Of a stretch of DNA of 64,000 bases, positions 1 through 9,400 are shown one piece after another. Position numbers and translations under genes: made by a program. Position 1 is the first letter of the stretch. Each line of letters starts with the position of its first letter. The notes beneath the pieces were generated by a model. The model worked only from the letters and a program-made list of their open reading frames with translations, searched no databases and was not told the DNA's origin. The DNA is from UMGS1519 sp050951005 (GTDB lineage Bacteria > Actinomycetota > Coriobacteriia > Coriobacteriales > Eggerthellaceae): the NCBI GenBank assembly GCA_050951005.1, contig JBMNIP010000001.1, positions 62,001 to 126,000 of the forward strand, written 5' to 3'.

Positions 1-2
1 GT

Positions 3-251
3 ACTATGGGATTTCGTTATCCGGTAGTTGTCGATGTTGAGGGTTACAAAGGCCGCCAGCGCGAGAAACTCGAAAACATTGCCGTTAATGCCGCCGATCG
101 TGCTGCCAATGAGAATCGAAGCGTAAAGCTGCGCTCCATGACTCCTTATGAGCGTCGTATCATTCACATTACTCTCGCCGACGACCCGCGTGTGACGACT
201 GCATCCGAAGGGGAAGGTTCTGCACGTCGCGTTGTGGTTATTCCCCAGTAG
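3..251 (+). CDS. jag: Jag/KhpB-type RNA-binding protein, C-terminal part
   Basis: The reading frame is open from the left edge, so only the last 82 or so residues are present. They match the R3H domain of Jag (SpoIIIJ-associated protein, KhpB): an Arg-x3-His motif lies in YERRIIH, and a short basic tail follows. Jag binds RNA and normally sits between yidC and rsmG near the replication origin, which fits rsmG following here. The first in-frame ATG is at 6, but the true start and the KH domain lie outside the window. The family call is firm; the function beyond RNA binding is inferred. Confidence 0.88.
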   Translation, partial: TMGFRYPVVVDVEGYKGRQREKLENIAVNAADRAANENRSVKLRSMTPYERRIIHITLADDPRVTTASEGEGSARRVVVIPQ

Positions 252-278
252 CCAATTGCTATTCAGACAGAGAATGAA

Positions 279-306
279 TAAGAGCCGCCCTCGGGCGGCT
301 CTTCTG
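279..306 (+). terminator. Rho-independent terminator after jag
   Basis: A perfect GC-rich stem (AGAGCCGCCC with GGGCGGCTCT) closes with almost no loop and runs into CTTCTGTTATT. It separates jag from rsmG. Confidence 0.75.
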
Positions 307-370
307 TTATTCGGAGTGTTTGCAAGGTACAATACGGGTCATTCAATGTCGGTTAGAGGAGAAATGATTC

Positions 371-1051
371 GTGTATCCTTCTACAATTACTGATGCTCAG
401 AAGAAATTAATAGAAAAGCATCTAGATTTAGTTCTCCAAGCAAACGAAAAAACAAATATCACTCGCATTGATAACAGGAAACAGGCCGAATTACTGCATA
501 TTGAGGATTCCCTTGTAGGTCTTCCTGAATGTCTTGCGGCACCTTCTGGCTTCTATGGTGATATCGGAAGCGGGGCCGGATATCCAGGATTTCCCATTGC
601 CATAGCAACGGGGCGGAAGACAACATTGGTTGAATCGGTAAAGAAGAAAGCACAGCTGTTGGACCAATTCAGCAAGGAACTTTCCCTTAATTCACAAGTA
701 GCCGTTTATCCTGGGCGAACCGAGGAATTAGCTCTTGCCCAGCCCTCGTTTTTTTCGCTAATTACTGCCAGGGCTGTAACGGCGCTTCCCTCTCTTCTCG
801 AACTTGCTGCACCATTGCTTTCCATTGGCGGTTGGCTTGTCTCATATAAAGCGGATCGTATTGACGATGAGTTGTCGTGGGCGCTTTCCATACAAGAAAA
901 ATTGGGATTTAGTCTTCAGTCAAATGAGAGAAGAAAACTATCCGACGGTAAGACGATTCGTCGTATCTTGGTTTTTGAAAAAACAGCAGTACCTTCAGTT
1001 AAATTGCCCCGTCGGCCGGGAATGGCCCAAAAACGTCCCTATAAGGCCTAG
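371..1051 (+). CDS. rsmG: 16S rRNA (guanine527-N7)-methyltransferase
   Basis: A 226-residue RsmG (GidB) that uses S-adenosylmethionine to methylate G527 of 16S rRNA in the cytoplasm. The SAM-binding loop DIGSGAGYPG is at residues 64-73, preceded by the family motif LLHIEDSL at 41-48; the C-terminal half has the expected ITARAVTAL segment. The GTG start is chosen because AGGAG lies nine bases upstream and an ATG at 364 is out of frame and stops after nine codons. A -10-like TACAAT at 328-333 could drive it. The jag-rsmG-parA-parB order is the conserved origin neighbourhood. Confidence 0.95.
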   Translation: MYPSTITDAQKKLIEKHLDLVLQANEKTNITRIDNRKQAELLHIEDSLVGLPECLAAPSGFYGDIGSGAGYPGFPIAIATGRKTTLVESVKKKAQLLDQFSKELSLNSQVAVYPGRTEELALAQPSFFSLITARAVTALPSLLELAAPLLSIGGWLVSYKADRIDDELSWALSIQEKLGFSLQSNERRKLSDGKTIRRILVFEKTAVPSVKLPRRPGMAQKRPYKA

Positions 1052-1053
1052 GA

Positions 1054-1069
1054 TGTTTCACATGAAACA
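1054..1069. other. parS site, one mismatch
   Basis: TGTTTCACATGAAACA differs from the bacterial parS consensus TGTTTCACGTGAAACA at one central base. It lies between rsmG and parA, where ParB is expected to load. Confidence 0.85.
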
Positions 1070-1093
1070 TCGGGGATTTCTTTCTCTCGCGGT

Positions 1094-1109
1094 TGTTTCA
1101 CGTGAAACA
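1094..1109. other. parS site, perfect
   Basis: TGTTTCACGTGAAACA is an exact 16-bp palindromic parS, 24 bp downstream of the first site. ParB bound here would sit just upstream of the parA promoter. Confidence 0.95.
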
Positions 1110-1177
1110 ACTACATCTATCCTTGGAGTGAAATATGTCCGATAGTTTTCGATATACCCGTCCACCCGTATCGGAGT

Positions 1178-1186
1178 TGATATAAT
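1178..1186 (+). promoter_or_regulatory. parA promoter, extended -10
   Basis: TGATATAAT is a consensus extended -10 element (TGnTATAAT). There is no good -35 hexamer. The leader to the parA start is about 20 bases and carries AAGGAG. Confidence 0.6.
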
Positions 1187-1213
1187 TTTCTTTGTCGACT
1201 GAAAGGAGTCCAG

Positions 1214-2308
1214 GTGGGTTTTTTCGATGGTCTAAGACGAAATAAAAAAGCAGCAGAGACTATCAAACATGATTCAAAATCAGATGTGAAACAACCAGAA
1301 ACCGAGGATGCCGATGAAAATGATGCCGTCGCATCGTCTGAAGAGGAATCGGTAAAAATCCCCGTTCCTGAGAAATCGTATTCTGAAGAATTGAATACGG
1401 ACTCTGCTGAAGAAGTTCAGACTGAACAGAATCAAGCCAAAGCTGAACCGAAGCAACAGGCTTCAACTAACCAGAGCGGTTATGAACCAGGGCAGCGGGT
1501 AATCAAATCTTATGCAGAGAAAAATCCGGTAACCCATGTTGTCGGAGCGACAAAAATCATCTCGATAATCAATCAAAAAGGTGGCGTAGGTAAATCAACC
1601 ACGGCACTCAACCTTTCATTCGATCTTGCAGCAATGGGTAAGCAGGTACTGCTTGTTGATTTGGATCCGCAGGGCAATGCAACCAGTGGTCTCGGTATCG
1701 AGAAACGCGATTTGAGTTGCTGCATCTATGATGTGCTGCTCAATGATCTCCCTGTTACGGATGCTATCCTTCCAGATATCGCCGAAGGGCTGGATCTACT
1801 TCCGGCCACCATTAATCTTGCTGGTGCAGAAGTAGAACTGGTTTCAGCCATTGCGCGAGAAAATAGACTCAAGGATGCTTTGGGCTCGCTGCGGGGAAAA
1901 TACGATTACATCTTTGTCGATTGCCCGCCTTCACTCGGTTTGCTAACTGTTAATGGGCTTGTTGCGGCCGATTCTTTGCTCATTCCGATTCAGAGCGAAT
2001 TTTATGCACTGGAAGGTGTGACAAAACTCCTCGATTCGATGAAACTTGTCAAATCTCGTCTGAATCCAGGTTTGGAAGTGTTTGGTGTGCTTATCACGAT
2101 GTACGACGGTCGCACCACGCTTTCGAAGCAAGTTGCCCAGGAGGTTCGCAATTACTTCGGTAAAGATGTGTTCGAAACGGTTATCCCCCGAACAGTGAAA
2201 TTATCGGAGGCGCCGAGCTATGGCATGGCGATTGAGGAATACGATCCTGCAGGCAAAGGAGCTCAAGCATATCGGGACCTTGCGAAGGAAGTGATTACCC
2301 GTGGCTAA
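1214..2308 (+). CDS. parA: Chromosome partitioning ATPase ParA (Soj)
   Basis: A 364-residue ParA/Soj. ParA binds DNA non-specifically when ATP-bound and is released by ParB at parS, moving origins apart. The deviant Walker A KGGVGKST is at residues 122-129, followed by LLVDLDPQGNATSGLG at 146-161 and the Walker B-like IFVDCPPSLG. The core starts only near residue 112; about 110 residues of charged, Glu/Gln-rich, probably disordered sequence precede it, which is unusual for a chromosomal ParA (typically 250-300 residues in all). The GTG start has AAGGAG five bases upstream. The gene overlaps parB by 8 bp, so the two are translationally coupled. Confidence 0.96.
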   Translation: MGFFDGLRRNKKAAETIKHDSKSDVKQPETEDADENDAVASSEEESVKIPVPEKSYSEELNTDSAEEVQTEQNQAKAEPKQQASTNQSGYEPGQRVIKSYAEKNPVTHVVGATKIISIINQKGGVGKSTTALNLSFDLAAMGKQVLLVDLDPQGNATSGLGIEKRDLSCCIYDVLLNDLPVTDAILPDIAEGLDLLPATINLAGAEVELVSAIARENRLKDALGSLRGKYDYIFVDCPPSLGLLTVNGLVAADSLLIPIQSEFYALEGVTKLLDSMKLVKSRLNPGLEVFGVLITMYDGRTTLSKQVAQEVRNYFGKDVFETVIPRTVKLSEAPSYGMAIEEYDPAGKGAQAYRDLAKEVITRG

Positions 2309-3497
2309 GAATCGTAGCGGACTCGGACGAGGCCTTGGAGCCCTGATGGGCGAGCCGGCTCCTAAAAAGGAAGAAAAGGCCGTACCCGAAGCAAAGGCTC
2401 AGCAGAAGCAAGCCGCCGAGCCCGTTTCCTCTGATGGGAATCGGACACCACAGTCACCTGAACATACGGAAAAACAGGTATCCGAGGTGCCGACTCCTTC
2501 GCAATCTGTTTCCAACAATGGTGATGAGAGCTCGAGCTTGGATAAATCTCACGAGCCATCTATCTCCCATCCAGATGCTGTCTTAATCGAAGAAGCTGAT
2601 GAGCGTGCCGTTGAAGCCCAAGATGAAAAAGAGGCAATCAGCAACGCTGAGCTTGAGGACCATGTCGTCATCAAGAGTGTGAAAACCCGTTCTGTTTCAA
2701 CTCAACAAGAAAACAGCCAAGCACCGCAAACGGTTGCAATCGACTCGGTGCATCCGAATCCCGATCAACCGCGTTCCCATTTCAAGAAAGAAGAGCTTGA
2801 GGAACTTGCAGATTCGATTACAAATAATGGGTTGTTGCAACCGATTCTGGTGCGAAAAGTCGAGGATGGCTACCAGATAATCGCTGGAGAGCGGCGATGG
2901 CAGGCAAGCAAACTTGCAGGTTTGGAAGAGATCCCTATTCTGGTACTCGAAGCAGACGACGATAAAGTCATCGAATTGGCCATGATTGAGAATATCCAAC
3001 GATCGGATTTAAATCCGATCGAAGAGGCTTATGGGTATCGCCGCTTGATGGAACGGAAGAAGCTTACACAATCCCAGCTTGCCCAGCTTGTCTCTAAAGG
3101 CCGTTCAACCATTGCAAATTCGTTGCGTTTGCTCGATTTGCCTGAGGATGCGCAGCAGCTGTTGTATGAAGAAAAGATAACCGCTGGTCATGCACGCGCT
3201 ATTCTCTCCATCCCTACCATGGAGGGAAGGAAACAGCTTACTCGGAAACTGATGGAAAAGCCGCTTTCCGTTCGAGACGCAGAGAATCTTGCCCGTTTGA
3301 TTGCCGGACGTGAAAAGGGGCCTGCCTCTTCAAGCCGGCCGGTTGTACCGAAAGAGTACAAGCTTGCGGCGAAGAATCTGAGTAAGGAATTGGACACGAA
3401 AGTCCGTGTGAAAATTTCTGGGGGGAAGAACAGATTGGAGATCGAATTTGCCGACCAGGAACAGTTGGAGGCGATTCTAGATCGATTCTCCCAGTAA
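2301..3497 (+). CDS. parB: Chromosome partitioning CTPase ParB (Spo0J)
   Basis: A 398-residue ParB, the parS-binding CTP-dependent clamp. The N-terminal GLGRGLGAL (residues 7-15) is the ParA-stimulating segment. An acidic low-complexity linker spans about 20-140. The ParB/Sulfiredoxin domain begins near 143 with PNPDQPR, the nucleotide motif GERRW is at 196-200 and ENIQRSDLNPIEEA at 230-243. The helix-turn-helix that reads parS is at about 255-280, and a C-terminal dimerisation domain follows. The linker is longer than usual. The gene ends 3 bp from the convergent rlmN with no terminator hairpin between them. Confidence 0.97.
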   Translation: MAKNRSGLGRGLGALMGEPAPKKEEKAVPEAKAQQKQAAEPVSSDGNRTPQSPEHTEKQVSEVPTPSQSVSNNGDESSSLDKSHEPSISHPDAVLIEEADERAVEAQDEKEAISNAELEDHVVIKSVKTRSVSTQQENSQAPQTVAIDSVHPNPDQPRSHFKKEELEELADSITNNGLLQPILVRKVEDGYQIIAGERRWQASKLAGLEEIPILVLEADDDKVIELAMIENIQRSDLNPIEEAYGYRRLMERKKLTQSQLAQLVSKGRSTIANSLRLLDLPEDAQQLLYEEKITAGHARAILSIPTMEGRKQLTRKLMEKPLSVRDAENLARLIAGREKGPASSSRPVVPKEYKLAAKNLSKELDTKVRVKISGGKNRLEIEFADQEQLEAILDRFSQ

Positions 3498-3500
3498 TTG

Positions 3501-4550
3501 CTAATGTGCCAAGCGTTTGTTCTTCAGCTGGCCACATGCTCCATCGATATCAGCGCCGCGTGAATCGCGTATCGTGGCGCTGATATTGTTTTTCTCAAGT
3601 GTTGCAACAAACTTCTTCAACCGTTTTTCAGGAGACGGTGTAAAAGGCGAGCCTTCAACGGAATTAACGTGAAGCAGATTGATGTGGACAGAAAGCCCAC
3701 GACAATATTCGACCAACATTTCCAAATCTTCAGGTGAGTCATTGAGATCCTGAATCATCAGATATTCAAAGGATACACGCCGATGACAAGCAGCCTGGTA
3801 CTTCTCAATACTCTGATGCAAGAAGGCCAACGGCGCATTCGCGCAGTGCGGCATCAAAGCATCGCGTGTCGGCTGATCGGCGCTGTGAAGCGAAACCGCA
3901 AGCGTGAACTGCTCGGGTTCCCTACCGAATCGCTCGATTGCTTGGGGGATTCCGCAAGTTGAGACGCTGAGATGCCGGGCTCCGATGGCCATCCCGTCGG
4001 CGCTGTTAATAAAGCGTAATGCTCCGATCACGTTGTCGTAGTTCAGAAACGGCTCTCCCTGTCCCATTCCCACGGCATTGCTTACCCGAATCCCGAGCTC
4101 TTGCTGGCAGATAATCAGCTGCCAAACCATTTCGCCTGGGAGGAGGTTGCGGGTAAAACCCTCCCGCCCAGTCGCACAGAATGCACATCCCATCGAACAG
4201 CCTACCTGCGTAGAGAAGCAGACGGTCAGCCTCCGGGCATCGCCTTGCACATTCCTGTCGCGAGAGGGGATTGCAACAGTTTCGACCAGCGCGCCGTCGC
4301 TTAATTGCAGGAGAAATTTCTGTGTGCCATCAGTAGAAATCTGTTTATCGATGATTGTTGGAACTTCAAGTGGTGCAACACGGGCAAGCTCTTCGCGCAT
4401 CGCCTTTGGGAGATTCGTCATGTCATCGTAGCTTTGCGCTGCGTGTTGATATAGCCACTGCGTAAGTTGTTTCGTGCGAAATTTCGGCTGCTTCAAACTA
4501 GCAACCAATTTCGGCAACGCATCGGGGGTGTAGGAGAATATCGAGTTCAT
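3501..4550 (-). CDS. rlmN: Dual-specificity 23S rRNA/tRNA (adenine2-C2)-methyltransferase RlmN
   Basis: A radical-SAM enzyme that methylates C2 of A2503 in 23S rRNA and A37 in some tRNAs. The Cx3Cx2C iron-sulfur motif (CSMGCAFC) is at about residues 118-125 and the near-C-terminal catalytic Cys lies in DGACGQ. From the chosen ATG the protein is 349 residues, close to family length. That ATG has no Shine-Dalgarno, but a perfect TATAAT ends exactly six bases upstream, which suggests a leaderless transcript. An alternative ATG at 4604 has AAGGAG only three bases away and would add 18 residues unlike the family. Confidence 0.93.
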   Translation of the reverse strand: MNSIFSYTPDALPKLVASLKQPKFRTKQLTQWLYQHAAQSYDDMTNLPKAMREELARVAPLEVPTIIDKQISTDGTQKFLLQLSDGALVETVAIPSRDRNVQGDARRLTVCFSTQVGCSMGCAFCATGREGFTRNLLPGEMVWQLIICQQELGIRVSNAVGMGQGEPFLNYDNVIGALRFINSADGMAIGARHLSVSTCGIPQAIERFGREPEQFTLAVSLHSADQPTRDALMPHCANAPLAFLHQSIEKYQAACHRRVSFEYLMIQDLNDSPEDLEMLVEYCRGLSVHINLLHVNSVEGSPFTPSPEKRLKKFVATLEKNNISATIRDSRGADIDGACGQLKNKRLAH

Positions 4551-4556
4551 GCGGTC

Positions 4557-4562
4557 ATTATA
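4557..4562 (-). promoter_or_regulatory. rlmN -10 element (leaderless)
   Basis: TATAAT on the minus strand, six bases before the ATG at 4550, would place the transcript start at or next to the start codon. The -35 region is poor. Confidence 0.5.
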
Positions 4563-4664
4563 CGAAATAGTGCCGCAAGTATCGATGCACGCGGTTTGTT
4601 CCATGAACTCCTTGTAAAAGTATTCGGTAGGAGGAATGCGTTGAGATGGGGATACTCAGGCGTT

Positions 4665-4673
4665 TGCTATACT
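4665..4673 (+). promoter_or_regulatory. ddl promoter, extended -10
   Basis: TGCTATACT is an extended -10 motif, divergent from the rlmN promoter. TTGAGA at 4641-4646 is too far upstream (21-bp spacer) to be a convincing -35. Confidence 0.45.
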
Positions 4674-4728
4674 CGATTGGCACGTGTGCGACGATCTGGT
4701 CATCGTGCTGATTCGAGAAAGGGCTCCC

Positions 4729-5679
4729 ATGGGTGCTTCGTTTGATCCTACTTGCATGAAGGTTGCTTTGCTGTGCGGCGGCAGAAGCGGCGAACGCGAC
4801 ATTTCGCTTGCATCGGGAGCGAGTGCGAAAGAGGCTCTCGAACAAGCGGGATTTTCGGTTACCATGATCGATCCTGCCGTTCGGAAAGATCTGCAGACAT
4901 TGCTAGATGGCGAATTCGACGTCGCATTCCTCTGTCTTCATGGTAAATACGGTGAAGATGGCACGATTCAAGGCATGCTCGAAATCCTGGACATCCCCTA
5001 TACCGGATCCGGCGTTTTCGCAAGTGCTTGCGCTATCGATAAAGTTCGAACCAAGGTGTTCTATCGTCAATCCGGGATTCCCACACCGGAGTCACTAACC
5101 ATGAATGGTGTGGCGACGATGAGCGGTGCCGAGGTCATCGAAAAACTCGGGTCGCCATGCGTGGTGAAACCGGCAAATGACGGCAGTGCACTCGGCGTGC
5201 ACATCGTGAATACGCCGGAAGAAGTAGAGCAGGCATTGGACGATATCTTCAGTCGTGGTCAAGATGCCCTGCTGGAAACATATATCAAGGGCGACGAGTT
5301 CACGGTTTCAGTTATCGGAGGGAACGACCCGAAGGCACTGCCTGTCATAAAAATCGTGCCGCAAGCGAAGTTCTACGACTTCAACAGCAAATATGCCCCG
5401 GGTGGATCGCAGCATCTCTGCCCAGCGCCTGTCTCTGCGGAAACGACGAAACAATTGCAAGAGCTTGCATTGAAGGCGCACAAGGCGCTCGGCTGCTGCG
5501 GAATGTCGCGGACCGATATCATAATGGATGGCGAAGGTCGTTTCTGGACTCTCGAGACGAATACGATTCCCGGTATGACAGGTACCTCGCTTCTCCCCGA
5601 TGCTGCCCGGGCCGCCGGTATTGAATTCCCCGAGCTTTGCACCAAACTTATCGAATTCGCCCTCGAAAACCAGAAGTAG
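4729..5679 (+). CDS. ddl: D-alanine--D-alanine ligase
   Basis: An ATP-grasp ligase that joins two D-Ala residues for peptidoglycan. GGRSGERDISLASG at residues 17-30 is the N-terminal substrate/ATP loop, LHGKYGEDG follows, and the C-terminal NTIPGMTGTSLLP carries the Mg- and D-Ala-binding residues, so it looks fully active. The ATG at 4729 is preferred because GAAAGGG lies just upstream; a GTG at 4684 and an ATG at 4756 are in frame alternatives. A degenerate paralogue lies at 50815-51768. Confidence 0.94.
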   Translation: MGASFDPTCMKVALLCGGRSGERDISLASGASAKEALEQAGFSVTMIDPAVRKDLQTLLDGEFDVAFLCLHGKYGEDGTIQGMLEILDIPYTGSGVFASACAIDKVRTKVFYRQSGIPTPESLTMNGVATMSGAEVIEKLGSPCVVKPANDGSALGVHIVNTPEEVEQALDDIFSRGQDALLETYIKGDEFTVSVIGGNDPKALPVIKIVPQAKFYDFNSKYAPGGSQHLCPAPVSAETTKQLQELALKAHKALGCCGMSRTDIIMDGEGRFWTLETNTIPGMTGTSLLPDAARAAGIEFPELCTKLIEFALENQK

Positions 5680-5715
5680 GGCGATTTAGAGCATAAGGAT
5701 TTCAAGCATCATGCG

Positions 5716-5750
5716 ACGGGAAGGGCCGGTAGGTTCTTCCCGTTGTTGTC
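5716..5750. terminator. Probable bidirectional terminator
   Basis: ACGGGAAG pairs with CTTCCCGT across a 12-base loop, followed by TGTTGTC. It sits between the convergent ddl and the gene at 5782-6426. The T tract is weak. Confidence 0.4.
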
Positions 5751-5781
5751 GGCGCTGCAACGCTCGCGGAACAAGATCGCA

Positions 5782-6426
5782 TTAGAACACTCCGCAGGAG
5801 TGCAACCCGTAGATAATGGCGGCAACCACCGCAAGCAGGAATGCCCAGCTTCCTATGTAACACCCGATATTCCCCCGACGGGATTGCTCCACCAGACGGT
5901 CATTGGCGCCCTGATGGTCCTTCACTACTGCAGTGCCCTTCTCCTTGGGCGGCATCTTGGCCCGATCGGTTGGAAACCATTTGCCTTTCGAGTCGACGAG
6001 CTGCTTGAAAGCGGCGTCTCCGAAATCGATTTTCGGCCGGACACCATTTGCCATAATGCGGGAAAGCTTGTCCAAGAACGGTTCCATGGATTCTTGGTAT
6101 TCGGGGTCGTACCCTATAAGCGCCACCTCGCCCCAATAATATCCCGGCTCCGGCTTTTCGGTATAGGCTACAAAACTGAGATAGGCGCAGACTGTCCATC
6201 CGCGCGCTTGGGCCAATTGTACCTGGTAGGCAGCCGCTGCATCCAGGTACCCGATATGGGTGTCGAAACGATTGACGACATCAGCATGGGTCCCCGCGTC
6301 GGTTTCAACGAATTCGATATGGTACGGATCGCCGATGAGATTATTTGCACTCAATAGGTCTGCGGCGTTACGCTTGTCTTCAGTCTCGAAACGAGCGTAC
6401 ATACCGAAATAAGGGGTCTCTGCCAT
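5782..6426 (-). CDS. Unknown protein with C-terminal membrane anchor
   Basis: I do not recognise this 214-residue protein. Its first 180 residues are soluble, rich in aromatic and acidic residues and of mixed alpha/beta character. A single hydrophobic segment near residues 190-208 (GSWAFLLAVVAAIIYGL) ends four residues before the C-terminus, so it is probably tail-anchored with the body in the cytoplasm. There is no signal peptide. AAGGAG lies seven bases before the ATG. It is divergent from dinG and convergent with ddl, so it forms its own transcription unit. The body might be a small alpha/beta domain; no function can be assigned. Confidence 0.75.
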   Translation of the reverse strand: MAETPYFGMYARFETEDKRNAADLLSANNLIGDPYHIEFVETDAGTHADVVNRFDTHIGYLDAAAAYQVQLAQARGWTVCAYLSFVAYTEKPEPGYYWGEVALIGYDPEYQESMEPFLDKLSRIMANGVRPKIDFGDAAFKQLVDSKGKWFPTDRAKMPPKEKGTAVVKDHQGANDRLVEQSRRGNIGCYIGSWAFLLAVVAAIIYGLHSCGVF

Positions 6427-6480
6427 GGTGTGCTCCTTGCGTCCAGGCTTGCTCTACCGACAATAGAGTGCCGAAGTCCA

Positions 6481-6489
6481 TGATAGGCT
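6481..6489 (+). promoter_or_regulatory. dinG extended -10 (leaderless)
   Basis: TGATAGGCT fits TGnTAnnnT and ends six bases before the dinG ATG, with no Shine-Dalgarno between. This matches the spacing seen at four other genes in the window. Confidence 0.4.
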
Positions 6490-6495
6490 GAATGA

Positions 6496-9400
6496 ATGAC
6501 AAGCAAAGATACTTCTTCAAAATATACTCTCGATGAATTCGTGTTGGAATCTACCTGTGCTGAAGTACGCAAACGCTATGCTTCGCTGCCCTCGGCAGCC
6601 AAGGGAAATCGCTATGGCATTCTGGATAAAGATGTTGTAGTTGTTGATACCGAGACCACGGGTGTTTCTTTTCGCCATGACGAGCTGATTCAAATCGCTG
6701 CTGCGCGCATGTGCGATGGTGAGATTGTCGACTGGTACATCACATTTGTCGATCCCGGCAAACCTATTCCCGAAGAGATCCAGCATCTGACTAACATCCA
6801 TCCAGAAAACGTCGAGGGCGCTCCGATACCAGAAGATGCGGTTCGCGGCTTAGCCGAATTTGTGGGAGATTCGCCGCTGGTCGCCCATAATGCCGCTTTC
6901 GATCGTCATTTCATCACCATGCATGAAGAAGGGGCGTCTCTGAGGAAGAACGTATGGATCGATTCCCTCGATCTTGCCCGTATTGCCCTGCCGCGAATGA
7001 AGTCCCATCGTTTGGTTGATCTTGCCCGCGCATTCGGTGTCGAGGAATCGACGCATAGAGCTGATGATGATGTTGCAACGACGTGTAAGGTGTTTCGCAT
7101 TCTCCTAGCTGCCGTCGATGCCATGCCGAAAGATCTGGTAGCAGCTATCGCCGGAATGGCCACTGTTGAGGAATGGCCTACGGCTTTCGTTTTCGAACAT
7201 TTCGCAGAAGGGAACAAGACGCCGTTCAACCTGCATGCCATGCGTCATGAACGTATGAAGCGTACGAAACACACGTCTCGCTCCGATGCGGAAAGCATTG
7301 CATCTTCTGATGAGGGCGTTCTGGAATTTCCTTCAGACGAGGAGATCGAGAGCGCTTTCAATCCTGGCGGTGTATTGGATAATGCTTACGAAAGCTTCGA
7401 ACCGCGTTCAGAGCAGATTGCCATGTCCAAAGCGGTGACAAAGGCGTTTCGAACCTCAACGAATCTTGCCGTTGAGGCAGGAACGGGTGTCGGAAAGTCC
7501 ATGGCGTACCTGATTCCTGCCGTGCTCACGGCAAAGAGGAACGATATTACGGTCGGCATTGCAACGAAAACAAACAACCTGCTAGACCAGCTGGTAAACA
7601 AGGAGCTTCCCCTTCTCGATAAGACCATGGGCGGGGTGACCTTTACTTCATTGAAGGGGTTCTCGCACTACCTTTGTCTGCGGAGTGTCGGTCGCTTGCT
7701 CAACGAGGGCCCGCATGAGGTTGAGACCTCGAATGGGCCGGTGCACCAAGCCCCGGCGCTGGCAGGTATCCTTTCTTTTATCGAGCAAAGTGAATATGAC
7801 GATATCGATGCATTGAAGGTTGATTATCGCGCCGTACCGCGCTATCTCGTGACCACGACGAGCCACGAATGTCTTCGGCGGAAGTGCCCGTTTTTCGGCA
7901 CCGATTGCTTTGTTCACGGCGCTCGACGGCGTGCTGAATCCTCTGACATCGTGGTAACAAACCATAGCTTGCTGTTTTGCGATCTAGCAGCAGAGGGCGG
8001 TTTACTGCCACCTATTCGCTATTGGGTAGTTGACGAGGCCCATGGAGCGGAGAACGAAGGCCGTCGGGCCTTTTCCATCGATTTGGAGTCCGAGTCATTG
8101 ATCCATACCGCTCAGAAGGTTGCCGGGGCGAATCCCGCCAAGAACGTCTTCTTGCATACCGCTCGAAAGTTCGGCAACAATGCAAACGTTACCGCTGCCG
8201 AATTGCTGGATGTTTCACGTGAAACATCGGACTTGTCTTTCGACAAGCTCGCTGCTGATGCGAACGGGAAGCCCGGCGAAGGTTCCACCGCACTTTATCA
8301 CTTGGTTTCACGCGCCATGGCGGCAGGAAAACGATACGATCATGCGGTGCATGAATATACCAAGCACGTGAAAGACCTGTTGTATTTCGATACGAGCCAA
8401 CGGAATAAGAGCTACGAGCGGATAGATCTTTGGATTAACGATGATGTCCGCGGCACCCAGGTATTCAAGAATCTTGCTGCAATCGTTCGAGAGCTCGCCC
8501 AGGCCATCGACAAGCTGATTTCCACGAGCACCGAAATCGTTGCCTATCTGGAAGGTATGGAAGGCGCGGCGGCAATTCAGCAAGAGATAGCGGCGCTCGG
8601 GTATGACCTGCGCGATCAGCTGAATGCCTGCGAGGTGATTTTCAATCAGCCGAGTGCGGCATATGCTTATGCGGCGAATATATTCAGGAAACGGGACCGC
8701 CTCAGCGATACGCTTTCAGCTTTGATGTTGAACATCGGCGAAAAGCTGAATGAGACGTTGTTCGCGAACACCTATAGCGTCGTCTTTACTTCTGCGACGC
8801 TGACCATCGACGGTAGCTTCGACGCTTTTGCAACATCGCTTGGCCTGAACGGGTCGGAAGGCTCCCAAACGGATTTCCTCGAGCTCGAGTCGAGTTACGA
8901 TTTCGACGACCAGATGACGGTGTACGTTCCTACCGATATGCCGGAACCGAATGACTCCCATTATCTTGCCAAACTCGAGGAGCTATTGGTTGCCGTCCAT
9001 CGTGCCTTGCAGGGATCCACCTTGTCGTTGTTCACGAACCGCCGGGAGATGGAAACCTGCTATGAAGTGGTACGCGACGAGCTCAAGGGCGATGATCTGC
9101 GCGTTGTTTGCCAGAAATGGGGCGTTTCCATAAAGGGGCTTCGGGATGAGTTCCTGGCCAACGAACACCTGTCGTTGTTTGCATTGAAGAGTTTTTGGGA
9201 AGGTTTCGATGCGCCGGGATCCACGTTGAAAGCAGTAGTCATTTCGAAGCTGCCTTTCAAAAAGCCCAGCGATCCGCTGTCGTGCGAACGGCAGCAGCTC
9301 GACCCACATGCATGGAGCCATTATGTGCTCCCTGAAGCGGTATTGGAAACAAAGCAGGCGGCTGGGCGCCTTATCCGCAGCGCCGATGACCGCGGCGATT

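Noticed and set aside
804..1145. Open frame overlapping the end of rsmG and the parS sites
   Set aside because: It overlaps rsmG in another frame and runs through parS; the protein has no domain and codon use is poor.
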